A stretch of DNA of 64,000 nucleotides from the NCBI GenBank assembly GCA_964017195.1, contig OZ024888.1:19012201-19076200 (forward strand), in the 5' to 3' direction. The stretch's first letter is position 1, and each line of letters opens with the position of its first letter. Below, piece after piece: positions 1 through 11,135 of the stretch. The notes beneath the pieces are model-generated. The model searched no databases and had not been told where the DNA came from. It was given only the letters and a program-made list of their open reading frames with translations. Both the position numbers and the translations under genes were made by a program. The stretch comes from Siderastrea radians. Taxonomy: Eukaryota; Cnidaria; Anthozoa; Scleractinia; Rhizangiidae.

Positions 1-523
1 ATATGACCAAAGTTTATTTCAATTATTGGTTTCCTAGCATCAGGTGTTTCAATTACCGTATTTTCTCAACTAAACGCCGGGCCTGAACTCAGTGAAATTT
101 GGAATAAACGCTCTCGGCATGTATTCGAAGTACCGGGGTTTATTTGAAATTGAAGCTTTATATTACTGATTTTCATGGAAAATAAGTTAAAGTAATTTAA
201 AATGGGTTCACGAACCAATACCGGACATCATCTCAATTTATTTATCTCATTCGAACTAAAAGAAGTTGGCATAATGTCCTTTACACTCTTTTGTGCACGC
301 AATTCTCTCGCCTTGGTTCAAATTTTATCGACTAAAGACGAAATCGGTGACATTTTATTCCTGTTTTACTAATGTTGTGCTATATTTTCCTATAATTTTA
401 ATGAACCTAGTATTTAAAGACGAAAAAACTAAGTCTATCAAAAATGATTGAAAAATCCCTTATTAATAAACGTTGGGCCGTTAGTAAAATAAAACTTTAA
501 GTTAGGAAAGTTGACGTAAACAA
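1..523. other. Non-coding stretch, nothing recognised
   Basis: AT-rich sequence with no supportable reading frame, RNA gene or repeat boundary that I can see. Confidence 0.5.
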
Positions 524-1230
524 TAGGGCCATTTATACGGGAGAAAATAAGACCCGTCTTCTCTAAGACACGACTTAAATAAGACGCGAACTGATGGTAT
601 AAATAGTACAAAATAAGCGTTCGTCTCTTCTTTTCGACTCGACTTAAATATAAGACGCGTCTTATCTCAGAACAGGGTTTTCAGCCGTTCTTATTTTGTC
701 CGCGTCGTGAACGTGAACTTCCTCGTATAAATGCTTTCGCGTCCTAAATAAGACGTGAACTACAAGTGCGCATGCGACTAGAGGGCATAAGATGGCCGGG
801 AGAACCTAAGGTTTGTAATGAATTTAGCATCTTCCATCTCTAACATACCATGATCGCACCAATCCGTCAATCGCTTTCTATCGACTCTTCTCGGATTTCT
901 GTTGTATTCTTTGTATGCAGCGCCGAGTTTATGAATTTTCTTTAACAGCATGGTCTTCATAACGAAAGAAGATTTCTCAAAATTAAAAAGAAACACCTCT
1001 GAAAAGGTCTCTTCCTTCTTAAAATGACAGCACGCTTTTGGTTCTTGCTACAGCGCGCCATCTTGGATTGTTGTTTGTGGTAACATTGCATGTAAACGAG
1101 GTTGAATCAAAAATAAGACGCGAACGATTTATATGTGATCTTCGTGCTTATGTAGGACGCGAACGTATAAACGGTACAGTTCGCGTCTTACTCAAGTCGC
1201 ATCTTATTTTCTCCCTTAAAAATGGCCCTA
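524..1230. mobile_element. Short TIR transposon, 707 bp (MITE-like)
   Basis: The left end TAGGGCCATTTATACGGGAG is mirrored by the right end CTCCCTTAAAAATGGCCCTA as an imperfect terminal inverted repeat, followed inward on both sides by AAAATAAGA. TA at both outer edges would suit a TA target. The interior repeats words of the type AAGACGCGAAC in both orientations, as subterminal transposase sites often do. No transposase frame is present, so it looks non-autonomous. The superfamily cannot be assigned by eye. Confidence 0.6.
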
Positions 1231-2675
1231 ATATCCGAGACAAATCCCCAAAGAACCCCCCCCCCAAATTTATGAGAGAAATTGGTGCTTATTTCCGGTT
1301 TAAACGGTGGTGTTAAAAAAAAAACAGCCAAAAAAGGTATGATATTTTTCGTTTTCGGCCTAAAACCAAATCAAGAAGCTGAATTTTATCATATTTCGCA
1401 TTTTCCTAATCCAGGTTTGCTAAAAAGTAGACTTAATTGCCGGAACCTATCCCTGATACGTCATGTAGCAAGGTATCAAGAAATACATAAAATAAATAAA
1501 TCGCTCGGCATGCATGCAGACGTGGGATGAGCGTGAACTTGCACGGCTTTAAATAAGATCTGATATTACAGATACAACTCAGTGAAAGTGTGGTTACTGA
1601 AAATAAGTCACGTATTCTGTGACTTATACATTTATTCCCGTCTTGCGTGACGACTAGGCACATTATGAAGCAAAGTGACCAAAAAGTACTTCTGCCTTTC
1701 AGGCGAATGCTTGCGGCTAAAAATTGCAGCCTGTTTTTTGGCCTTCCTTTGGAACGTTTCAGTGCGGTTCTTAATGTTTATCACATTTTCGTACATTTAT
1801 AGCACGTATTTTGAGAAAAATGCGGCTAGAAAACCGGCGCGGCGTGTCCACAATCTAATTACGAAATTGTGGAAAATATCACAAAACGTAAGGGTTATTT
1901 TGTTTGAATAGAAATTAACAGCAAGTCTTGTGCTAGCCTGTATAACAGGCGTTTATCAACAGTCTATTGTTCGAGCTCTTCCGTCCGATCATCTTGAGAT
2001 CGGAAAACGCTGATTGGTAAATTCATACCACAAGATGCGAAACACACCATCTTGCAACAATTACACAATAAACCGGGCCGTTAAATAAAGTGTTATGTTA
2101 TGTCATGTTTTCGATTGGTTATTTCAAAAACTTCTCGTGTCTCGCGCTTAGTGTTCGGCTATATTCATATTATTGGTTGTTGAATTTCCAGCTTTTGTAT
2201 TGGGTTGGCCGTACACGGGCTATCAGCGAATGACCCTGTTGTTTGCCTTATAAGGACTGATTCAATGCCATATCAAAGGAAGCGGCGTTCAATAAAACAA
2301 TTATTGTACTCGTAATTACATCCAACTGAGCATCACCTCACCTCATGTCGTTTTTTTCGGCGCCCGATTACTCCTCAGCGTGATTTTTTCCATTCTCAGC
2401 TCCAAAATTTCTTAATTTTAAAAGTAGAAAAATACATCTTGAAAATCTAGGAACGATCCCCGTGCTGCGCCATTTTCTTCGTTTGAACAATAATCCCACG
2501 ATTGTGACCATACTTGAACAAATTTATATGAAGTATAAAGTTTACATGGACACGGTTCACGTGATTTCATTTGTCCAATCACACGTCGTGGCTTATATGA
2601 AGTACAAAGTTTAAATGATCGAGCGATTAAGCCCAAATCTTATATGAAGTATAACGATTCCATGATCGAGCGAGC
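1231..2675. other. Non-coding stretch with a small local duplication
   Basis: No gene recognised; the short frames here have no familiar motif. Near 2590-2684 a ~45 bp word beginning TATATGAAGTA and ending AGCCCAAAT occurs twice in tandem with changes. Confidence 0.4.
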
Positions 2676-3616
2676 GAGCCCAAATGAATGATTTACAGTA
2701 ACCGGATGCCCATGTTATGCGCATAGGATTCTGGGATCGCTAGGGGGCAAACATTGCAAGTTGCCACAAAGGAGAGGAATTGTTGTGCGAGGGGATGGAT
2801 ATTGTTTCTACCGAGCTATTGCTCTGTGGAGGGATGAAACCAGTGATCGAAAACACGAGGAATTTGCTGAGCAACACCCACAGGTTTTTCAGCCATTACT
2901 TTTCTCTTCGAGTTCAGTGGAGGAATATGTGAAGAAAAGCAAAATTTCTGGAACCTGGGCAGAAACTGTGGACATTTCTAGTTGTGCAACACTTGAAGTT
3001 AAACTATTTAACCTTGACCTTGAATTTCTCACAATTTATAGCTCTAGCCCATGACAAAACATCTTGCTTGTTCTTTGGAGAGTAGAATCTCAATATACCA
3101 ACGCAAGGAAGAATTTTTTTGTTTTTCTGCTTACCTTCGATCATTGTCACAACCCCACAAAGCACAATGATCGTCACCGGCATATTTCTTATTTATACTC
3201 GGTAGTATAAACGACTCAACATTAGCACAGGTAATTACAACTGAAAAGGCTTTATTGAGTCAATACCCTCAAATTTATACCTAAATGTGTACTATTTCGA
3301 GACCACGGCGTGATGTAGATTTTACAATCGTAACTATGACCTTACGCAAGAAAGAGTGTTTATCGATAGATTTTATCTCATTAAACACACAGAAACCGTC
3401 TTACAATTTCCGCGTACGAACACTACTCAACTCCACTTCTCACAAAATCACAGCGAAAAAGCGTTATTCTTTGTCCATATTCACTGCTTTTGACGAAGAA
3501 ACAACTCTATGACATACGTTTCTTTCTAGCGACTTGCGATGTTTGCCCCCTAGCAATCCCAGAATCCTTTTCGCATAACATGGGCATCCGGTTACTGGTA
3601 AATCATCCATTGGCTC
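2676..3616. mobile_element. TIR element of ~0.94 kb carrying an OTU fragment
   Basis: Bases about 2676-2763 recur in inverted orientation at about 3523-3616. Shared core words are AGTAACCGGATGCCCATG and CTAGGGGGCAAACAT, with only scattered mismatches over ~85 bp. This is the structure of a DNA transposon with long TIRs. The only recognisable coding piece between the arms is an OTU cysteine-protease fragment. OTU domains are known cargo of some Mutator-like elements, but the family here is not determined. No transposase is seen. Confidence 0.65.
2761..3054 (+). pseudogene. OTU-type cysteine protease, N-terminal fragment
   Basis: The 97-codon frame contains the OTU active-site signature GDGYCFYRAIA, with the Asp and nucleophilic Cys both present, followed by VEEYVKKSKISGTWAE, which matches the middle of the OTU fold. 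The frame opens without ATG, just inside the left TIR of the enclosing element, and stops before any C-terminal catalytic His, so the domain is incomplete. OTU proteases cleave ubiquitin from substrates. This piece could be one exon of a spliced gene or a captured, decayed fragment. The remaining non-coding sequence before the right TIR shows no continuation I can recognise. Confidence 0.5.
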
Positions 3617-4152
3617 ACTACAAGAACTCATCATTGCATTCACGAGTTAAAACGATGAAAGAAGAGGAAAGGGAGCAAGTCAAGAGAGAAGATGGCAAGA
3701 GAAAGGAAAGAGACAAAAGGAAACAGGTGAAGGAGGGAAAATAGACATTCAATTTCATCATGCTGAAAAAAATTAACATTGCCTAGGAATTCTAGGGGTA
3801 TGAGCAAAATGGTCAAAAACAGGTGTAAAATATTCCTGTAACCAATCTTTTTTTGTTTTGTTTTGTTTTAAACAAGCGAACGCCTCATATGTCCGCTTTT
3901 CAGAGTTTTAACATGACCGGTGTAAATACTCCCGTGAATCGGGCAACTAATGGGCCCCAATAATCTGGCTTTGTTAACGGGGCGGATCTTTACTCCAGAA
4001 AATGACTGCATGGGATTTTGTTCGAGCCACAGTAATGTGTCGGTAATAACGATGTTGTCTGCTGTTTTCATGCGACGCTTTCGGTGAAAAACGTCTCCTA
4101 TTGTGCACTATTTTGATGCACCTTAATAAATCATCTGCCACAAGGCATACTG
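3617..4152. repeat. Flank and 3' side of zinc-finger gene, with repeat unit
   Basis: A purine-rich tract (about 3655-3740) is followed by sequence that resembles the 3' flank of the second zinc-finger gene. The word AAAATGACTGCATG followed by ATTTTGTTCG occurs here near 4000 and recurs with changes near 60640, 60705 and 60815. No gene is supported. Confidence 0.4.
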
Positions 4153-5067
4153 TCATAACTTTTCCTTCTTGATTTCCGTAATGTCGTGCAAAAATTCAGA
4201 GATACTGTAGGAATCAGCACGATGCTCGCACTTGAATTGCTTCTCCGAGCTGTGTGTTCGTTGGTGTTCTCTAAGATGTCCTGCTTGGGTAAAACATTTC
4301 CCACAATGGTCACATTCAAAAGGTTTCTCTCCACTGTGTATTCTTTCATGTGTCTTTAGATTTCCTGCTTCACTAAAACACTTGCCACACTGATCACATT
4401 CAAAAGGCTTCTCCCCAGTGTGTGCTCTTTTATGACTCGCTAGATGTCCTGAGTTACTAAAACGTTTGCCACAATGGTCACATTCAAACCGTTTCTGTTC
4501 ACTGTGTGTTTTCTTATGTCTCGTTAGACGTTCTGCTTCACTGAAACGTTTGCCACACTGGTCACATTCAAACCGTTTCTCTCCACTGTGTGCTCGTTTG
4601 TGTTGTCTTAGATTTCCTGCTTGAGTAAAACATTTCCCACAATGGTCACATTCAAAAGGTTTCTCCCCACTGTGCGTCCTCTTATGTTGTGTTAGATTTC
4701 CTGCTTGACTGAAGCATTTGTTACACTGATCACATTCAAACCGTTTCTCTCCACTGTGTGTTCGTTTGTGTTGTGTTAGATTTCCCGCTTGACTGAAGCA
4801 TTTGCCACACTGGTCACATTCAAAAGGTTTCTCACCACTGTGCGTTCTCTTATGTTTCTTTAGATCCCTTGCTTCACTAAAACATTTTCCACAGTGGTCG
4901 CATTCAAAAGGTTTCTTTGCACTGTGTATTCTGTTATGTCTCTTTAGATGTCCTGCTTTACTAAAACATTTGCCACACTGATCACATTCAAAAGGCTTCT
5001 CACCATCTCCCTCTAGATAACTAGTTCCAAAGGATTTGCTGTAGTGGTGTGTGTGATTTGCACCCAT
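4153..5067 (-). CDS. C2H2 zinc-finger protein, 9 fingers
   Basis: A 304-residue protein with nine consecutive Kruppel-type fingers of 28 residues from about residue 26 to 277, most reading FECDxCGKCFS with linkers close to SGEKP. All nine keep the Cys2-His2 ligands. A tenth start (FKCEHR) is vestigial, and the protein ends in a short acidic and basic tail with SYSISEFLHDI. The first ~25 residues have no KRAB, SCAN or BTB domain. Such proteins normally bind DNA in the nucleus; the target is unknown. The same tail (SYSISGLLSDI) closes the larger gene at 61000-62772, and their 5' flanks are alike, so the two are paralogs. Upstream non-coding exons are likely. The ATG chosen follows a shared 5' flank and gives an intact single coding exon. 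Confidence 0.85.
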   Translation of the reverse strand: MGANHTHHYSKSFGTSYLEGDGEKPFECDQCGKCFSKAGHLKRHNRIHSAKKPFECDHCGKCFSEARDLKKHKRTHSGEKPFECDQCGKCFSQAGNLTQHKRTHSGEKRFECDQCNKCFSQAGNLTQHKRTHSGEKPFECDHCGKCFTQAGNLRQHKRAHSGEKRFECDQCGKRFSEAERLTRHKKTHSEQKRFECDHCGKRFSNSGHLASHKRAHTGEKPFECDQCGKCFSEAGNLKTHERIHSGEKPFECDHCGKCFTQAGHLREHQRTHSSEKQFKCEHRADSYSISEFLHDITEIKKEKL

Positions 5068-5699
5068 CGTGCATCAACCTTGAGAGAAAACCCAAACAAA
5101 ACATTAAATGAATTGCATATTCAACACACAGACATAGGAAGCGAAGGAGCAAAGAAACGATATACAGTTCGACGTCCAGTAAAAACAGACACATTTCATA
5201 ACGAAATACTTACGCCTTGACTCAACTACACACATTCGCTATATAAACGGGTAAACCACAATCACATAATGAACCAGCAGTATATAGTCTGTGCAGGCTT
5301 TCTGTGAACAGGTTTAGCAGTCTACAACGAAGCCCAAAAATGTCCACAAAGTTGTTAAGACTCTCTGCCTGAGAAAATCGAGAAGAGGTCGGACGAGGGG
5401 ATCGGACACCATATTTCTGTTGGTTGTTGTACTTGACTAGTAACCTAAGTAATCAACATTAGCGTAGGTCAGGGCCCGCGCAGCAAGTTTTTGAGGGGGG
5501 GGGGGGGGGCTGAAGGCGAACGCGTGAGCCAAATTGGGTGGGGGGCATGCTTGAAAATTTTGATTTAATTCCTCCAAAACGACGAGAATTGCATTTATAA
5601 ATAGCAAACTAAATTTTTATTTCCAAAATGTTTAGTGTTGTTGCTATCGGATCTTTAAATTCACTATCACTAAATTGAAATATCCTTGACTGTAGTGCT
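5068..5699. other. 5' flank of zinc-finger gene; poly-G tract
   Basis: The first ~250 bp resembles the flank at 62773-63000 (AAAACCCAA, GGAGCAAA and similar words), which fits duplication of the gene with its promoter side or 5' UTR. A G run lies at about 5498-5509. No other gene is seen. Confidence 0.4.
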
Positions 5700-6492
5700 A
5701 CTGATATCAAAGAAAATAATCCCTTCGTAGGAGTTGAAATCATCAAGACGGATCACCATCTGGAAACCAGCGTGTACAGAAAGAAGACTAACAGAGGACT
5801 ACTTTTGCATTACCAGAGCCACGTCGATTTCAGATACAAATGATCACTGTTGATGACACTGCCTAACCGTAATCGATCGTCTTCGTCACCTTATCTTCTC
5901 TCTAAAGAATGCAGAAACTTGAAAGCAGTTTTCCTAAAATTAAATTATACTGAGAGGCTCATTAATTCACCAATCAGCAGATTCAACCATTCTCTTGCTC
6001 AAGATCAAACTCAGACAGTAAGTACAGTGACAAAGGACAATCCGATTCGCATCATTTTGCCTTTCAAAGATCAAATTTCGGCTGACATTGTACGAAGAGA
6101 TTTACGAAGATCAACAAAACTCTACAACCCATCTTTACGAGTAGGAAACTCATCCAAGACCTGAGAGTGACAAAGAATAAACCAGCACCAGTAAACCAGC
6201 AATGCGTTGTCTGTAAATTCAAATGTAACTTGTGTGATTCAAGTTATGTCGGATACACGCGCCGACACCTATTTCAAATGAACGCATTAATGAACATAGG
6301 TACTCAGCTGTTTGGAAACATCTCCAAGAAAGTCACAACCTCGACCGACCAAATATGCACGAGGAATTTAACATCCTGAAAAAATGCAGAGGCAAGTTGG
6401 AATGTCCGATTTATGAAATGCTATTGATCAAGGAAAGGAGACCAACTCTAAATACGCAAGCAGACTCCATCCGTGCGAAACTGTTTAATTAG
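5700..6492 (+). pseudogene. Penelope-like retroelement, 3' part (RT tail and GIY-YIG)
   Basis: Broken frames read in order as the C-terminal end of a Penelope-like polymerase. First comes an RT-tail piece with FVGVEIIKT and TSVYRKKTNRGLLLHYQSH (5720-5840). Then comes the linker with NPIRIILPFKDQISADIVRRD (about 6040-6100). Last is the GIY-YIG endonuclease region with CNLCDSSYVGYTRRHLFQ (about 6223-6282) and a tail with ERRPTLNTQADSIRAKLF ending at 6492. Stops and frame changes separate these blocks and the RT core is missing, so it is a dead 5'-truncated copy. The GIY-YIG nuclease is typical of endonuclease-positive Penelope elements and acts in target nicking. Confidence 0.75.
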
Positions 6493-6543
6493 CTGACATT
6501 GTTCTTATTAACTGACACTATTCAGTTTCTTTTTCACACTTAA

Positions 6544-8160
6544 GAGCCGTTGTCAGTAACTTTCGAGAATCCGGCGACAGAGCCGAAAATTCGAATTTCT
6601 TTTTATTTGCCCAAAAGAACCCTTTTGGTATACTATTTTCAAAAATAATATTAAAAAGTTCCAGCGAGTTTTTATTTTGGCAAAAAAACGGAAAGTTCGA
6701 AATTGGCCTAAACGGGCCTTCGGACCCGATGTAAATTATGCAAATTAGTACATTTTCAAAACGCTCGTACAAGACAACGAAAACGTGCCTGGAATTAATC
6801 TTTTCACAGTTTGTTAGACATCTCTTGAACTTGCTTTCAAAGTAAACTTTACGTCGATCTAAACGCTCTTTCCTTGATATCCAGGCGCGTAAAGAGTACA
6901 ATATTTTCTATTCCGTTGATACACTGAATTTTACCAATTTTTAAAAGACCATATCATCGGGGGTATACGAATATCTAGGTCATAAAAGAGCTCTTTGGAA
7001 TTGGAAATGCTTGTTGTTTATCATATTAAAATATTTAGTTTGGCCCGTGAAAAGCGAGAGCGCGAGGTGAAAATATGTGGAGTGCACTTTGACAGATTTC
7101 GCCATTTCTTTACTGTACTCCTATTTCAAGTCACATATGCTTTTCAGACACAACGGTCGACGTTTCTGGTCTGTACCATACTGCTTTTATACTGAAAGTA
7201 AGCTAAAGCATTTCCTTATCTTAAATCTAGTTACAAAGCGATGTTTTGACTTTATTTTACGCGAGTTTCACATAATACAACAATTAGACGATGAAAGATC
7301 CCTGTCGACATTGTGATGTTTTGATACCCGATGTTACCCCGTCGCACCAATATTTCGCTTTTCAGACTTTTCCAAACTAGCTATCGTTACTTTAGGGCAG
7401 ATATTAAAATTTTAAATGTTTAAGTACGTGAATTCGAGTAAAAGGAAACCTTGAATAAATATGCCATTAAGTCACTTTACGATAAAGGAATTCGGTAGGC
7501 ATAGATGCTATCAGAAATCTCCTTATGCAAATAAAAACGCGTCTGCGCGATGTTTTTGTGTTGCTTTATAAGACTTAACCGCTGGCGCGTAAATAGCCTG
7601 TTTTTACAGTCCACCTGCTAAAATACATTTGCCAATGAAGCTTATTAGCTTTGATATTTGTTTGTTAAGACGTTTTGAAAATATAATGGAGTCAGACCAT
7701 TCATACTGACTCATTCCGCTATCAGAATAGATAACTCTATAACCAGACTTAAAAAATCATTCCACCGCTAAGATATACGGTGATTTACTTACTTGTAATG
7801 TTTGAATGAGTTTCTGTTCCCTCACAAAGCAATCCTTAGCTGAAATTTCGTACAATGGGCACGTCGGACAAAAATGATCAATGCCGACCAAAAGCGAGTT
7901 GCATGTTGCGTGACAATTGAAATGTGATACAGTAGGGCGGGGGAGAAATGACCAGGAAATGACTGTCAATATTTGCGTTTCTTATGACAGCTTTTCTTTT
8001 TTCATTCGTTCCTTCTTTAATAAAAAAAAAAAAACGTTTCAAGTTATAAATGATGAATTAAAACACAATAGTTTCATATTCTATTCATGATGTGAAGTCA
8101 AAAAAACTCTATCCTGTGTGAATTTTGGGGATGCTTTTCATGGGGCCAGTAATTCAGGCC
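6544..8160 (+). repeat. Left arm of foldback element 1
   Basis: This pairs in inverted orientation with 9227-10906. The inner limit is the word GGGGCCAGTAATTCAGG, matched by CCTGAATTACTGGCCCC on the other side. Confidence 0.8.
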
Positions 8161-8253
8161 ATTTATTTGTTCATTTATTTTATTTTTAAATTTTTATGTA
8201 ACTTTTATGTTAACGGTCCTGTAACGTATTTACTCATTTTACTCTTGTAGTCC

Positions 8254-8284
8254 CTGAAGAAGGCTTGTCTTGCAAACCGAAACA
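8254..8284 (+). ncRNA. Hammerhead-like core motif (Penelope-associated)
   Basis: CTGAAGA (8254-8260), an imperfect stem GGCTTG/CAAACC, and GAAAC (8279-8283) reproduce the order CUGANGA, stem II, GAAA of the hammerhead ribozyme core. This motif is known next to Penelope-like elements, and a Penelope remnant lies 1.8 kb upstream. I could not define stems I and III securely, and stem II has a mismatch, so activity is doubtful. Confidence 0.35.
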
Positions 8285-8390
8285 TCGTGCAAATTGTTGT
8301 TACATACATTTTTTTACTTTACGTATTTCGTCTTCTGTGTCTTTCTTTAAATGCCGTAAGGATCATTCGTACCGTATATTTTTTTAGGGG

Positions 8391-8543
8391 AAGGGGATCC
8401 TGGCACGTGAGCGTGAAGGGAGCGAGAACGCGACAAGATGGCGGGAAGGATTATCCCTCCTCTCCCGGTCTCCCCAAGTCGCTGTATCAAACGATAAACA
8501 AGCTAACGCCCTCAAATAAACCGGCGTTTCCCAACGATACATA
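8391..8543 (+). repeat. Nested inverted repeat, left copy
   Basis: A GC-rich block (GGAAGGGGATCCTGGC ... CGGCGTTTCCCAACGAT) recurs inverted at 8669-8822 with mismatches. The two copies sit inside the spacer of foldback element 1, forming a hairpin within a hairpin. The neighbouring TAGCCTGCATAGCAG word resembles ends of other palindromic repeats in this window (21045, 63830). Confidence 0.6.
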
Positions 8544-8668
8544 GCCTGCATAGCAGTCGTTTCTGTTTCCTTTTAGCCAAGCAAAAGAAGTGTGAGGCAA
8601 GCGGGATACGCGAGAGGGCATGGGGCGAAAAAGAGTAAAAAACTTAGAAGCGGGGGGGGGGGGGGGCT

Positions 8669-8822
8669 GGACGATCGTCAGGAAACGCCGGTTTAGTTGA
8701 GGGCGGTAGTTTGTTTATCGTTTGATACAGAGACCTGGGGAGAGGCGGGAAAATCCTTCCCGCCATCTTGTCGCGTTTGCGTTCGCTCCCTTTGGCTCTC
8801 GCGCGCCAGGATCTCCCTCCCC
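8669..8822 (-). repeat. Nested inverted repeat, right copy
   Basis: Inverse partner of 8391-8543. A G run of about 15 precedes it near 8652. Confidence 0.6.
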
Positions 8823-8844
8823 TCCCCACCCCCTGCTCCTGTTT

Positions 8845-9117
8845 CTAGAGCTTTCCTAGTAGCCGTTCCTCTTTATGTGGAAAACTTTTAACTAATGTAC
8901 ACGTTCGCTCTACTTCTTTTTCAAAACTATTAACCTCATCCGGACCAATTTCTAATGACTTCAGGTGTGGGTGAACGTCCTTATTGTAATCTCTAAGCGT
9001 AACACATTGCAAATCATGTGGATCTCTTGACCTTGCTCCGCACAGCGAAGTGAGGCGAAATAAGGACGAAAGACTGCAAGTTGCCATTGTGAATTTACAT
9101 AATAGCTCTCCGAACAA
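8845..9117 (-). CDS. Hypothetical frame in foldback spacer
   Basis: A 90-residue minus frame with an internal ATG (residue 11) followed by a soluble, acidic-rich stretch (DYNKDVHPHLKSLEIGPDEV). It is unlike random low-complexity sequence, but I do not recognise it. It could be one exon of a host gene captured or interrupted by the foldback element. No strong splice donor was identified. Confidence 0.2.
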   Translation of the reverse strand: MFGELLCKFTMATCSLSSLFRLTSLCGARSRDPHDLQCVTLRDYNKDVHPHLKSLEIGPDEVNSFEKEVERTCTLVKSFPHKEERLLGKL

Positions 9118-9226
9118 AATGTTACTTTCAAAAGGTATTGTAGTTTCGAAACTGCTGTGTTTTGTTGATTTTCAGATTAGTTCGTTCAGTTTGACTGACA
9201 AGGCTTTATTTAAACACCGGACCTTC

Positions 9227-9377
9227 TGAATTACTGGCCCCATAAAAAGCATCCCCAAAATTCGCACAGGATAGATTTTTTTGGACTTCGCATCATAAAT
9301 GGATAATGAAACTATCGTGTTTCTTGTTTTAATTCATCGAGCATAACCTGAAAGGTTTATTATTATTATTATTATTA

Positions 9378-9432
<55 letters not shown>

Positions 9433-10906
9433 AGAAGGAACGAATGAAAGAAAGAAAAGCTGTCATAAGAAACGCAAATATTGACAGTCATTTCCTGGTC
9501 ATTTCTCCCCCGCCCTACTGTATCACATTTCAATTGTCACGCAACATGCAACTCGCTTTTGGTCGGCATTGATCATTTTTGTCCGACGTGCCCATTGTAC
9601 GAAATTTCAGCTAAGGATTGCTTTGTGAGGGAACAGAAACTCATTCAAACATTACAAGTAAGTAAATCACCGTATATCTTAGCGGTGGAATGATTTTTTA
9701 AGTCTGGTTATAGAGTTATCTATTCTGATAGCGGAATGAGTCAGTATGAATGGTCTGACTCCATTATATTTTCAAAACGTCTTAACAAACAAATATCAAA
9801 GCTAATAAGCTTCATTGGCAAATGTATTTTAGCAGGTGGACTGTAAAAACAGGCTATTTACGCGCCAGCGGTTAAGTCTTATAAAGCAACACAAAAACAT
9901 CGCGCAGACGCGTTTTTATTTGCATAAGGAGATTTCTGATAGCATCTATGCCCACCGAATTCCTTTATCGTAAAGTGACTTAATGACATATTTATTCAAG
10001 GTTTCTTTTTACTCGAATTCACGTACTTAAACATTTAAAATTTTAATATCTGCCCTAAAGTAACGATAGCTAGTTTGGAAAAGTCTGAAAAGCGAAATAT
10101 TGGTGCGACGGGGTAACATCGGGTATCAAAACATCACAATGTCGACAGGGATCTTTCATCGTCTAATTGTTGTATTATGTGAAACTCGCGTAAAATAAAG
10201 TCAAAACATCGCTTTGTAACTAGATTTAAGATAAGGAAATGCTTTAGCTTACTTTCAGTATAAAAGCAGTATGGTACAGACCAGAAACGTCGACCGTTGT
10301 GTCTGAAAAGCATATGTGACTTGAAATAGGAGTACAGTAAAGAAATGGCGAAATCTGTCAAAGTGCACTCCACATATTTCCACCTCGCGCTCTCGCTTTT
10401 CACGGGCCAAACTAAATATTTTAATATGATAAACAACAAGCATTTCCAATTCCAAAGAGCTCTTTTATGACCTAGATATTCGTATACCCCCGATGATATG
10501 GTCTTCTAAAAATTGGTAAAATTCAGTGTATCAACGGAATAGAAAATATTGTACTCTTTACGCGCCTGGATATCAAGGAAAGAGTGTTTAGATCGACGTA
10601 AAGTTTACTTTGAAAGCAAGTTCAAGAGATGTCTAACAAACTGTGAAAAGATTAATTCCAGGCACGTTTTCGTTGTCTTGTACGAGCGTTTTGAAAATGT
10701 ACTAATTTGCATAATTTACATCGGGTCCGAAGGCCCGTTTAGGCCAATTTCGAACTTTCCGTTTTTTTGCCAAAATAAAAACTCGCTGGAACTTTTTAAT
10801 ATTATTTTTGAAAATAGTTTACCAATAGGTTTCTTTTGGGCAAATACAAAGAAATTCGAATTTTCGGCTCTGTCGCCGGATTCTCGAAAGTTACTGACAA
10901 CGGCTC
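9227..10906 (-). repeat. Right arm of foldback element 1
   Basis: Inverse copy of 6544-8160. It contains an interrupted (ATT)n microsatellite at about 9357-9431 where the left arm has only an A run, which explains most of the length difference. Confidence 0.8.
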
Positions 10907-10925
10907 TTAAACCGTTATATATATT

Positions 10926-11135
10926 CTAAATCAAAACTTTAATAACTTGCATTTGATAATGGCGATCCGAAACGTCATGTTCTTGCGTTAGTATTTCTTT
11001 GAAAATATCAACATCACCGCCGTAAAATTTTTCTTTAAATTGTTGCTCTGTGGAGTTATCCTGCGAATTGAGGGCCTTCACTAAGAGAGACTCCATCCTC
11101 GCACAAGTATCAAAGCTTGGCTGAACAAAGAACAC
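10926..11135 (-). pseudogene. Possible hAT-type transposase scrap
   Basis: A 69-residue minus frame containing ARMESLLVKALNS and FYGGDVDIFKEILTQ. This loosely resembles the segment preceding the dimerisation region of hAT transposases (ESLL.KA, then Y..D.D...L.TQ). The match is short and from memory, and no hAT catalytic or BED motif is nearby. Confidence 0.25.

Larger units (their letters stand above)
6540..10910. mobile_element. Foldback element 1, 4.4 kb with TTAA at both ends
   Basis: Two inverted arms (6544-8160 and 9227-10906) of ~1.62 and ~1.68 kb surround a ~1.07 kb spacer. The outer ends read TTAAGAGCCGTTGTCAG and its exact inverse CTGACAACGGCTCTTAA. TTAA at both borders fits a TTAA target duplication as made by piggyBac-type transposases. 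The arms are highly alike with a few substitutions, and the right arm is lengthened by an ATT microsatellite. The short frames in the arms mirror each other and resemble no known transposase. The spacer contains a second, nested inverted repeat. The element lies 48 bp after the Penelope fragment. Confidence 0.7.

Noticed and set aside
7757..7969. 70-codon frame identical to 9481-9693
   Set aside because: Same reason: foldback arm duplication, no motif.
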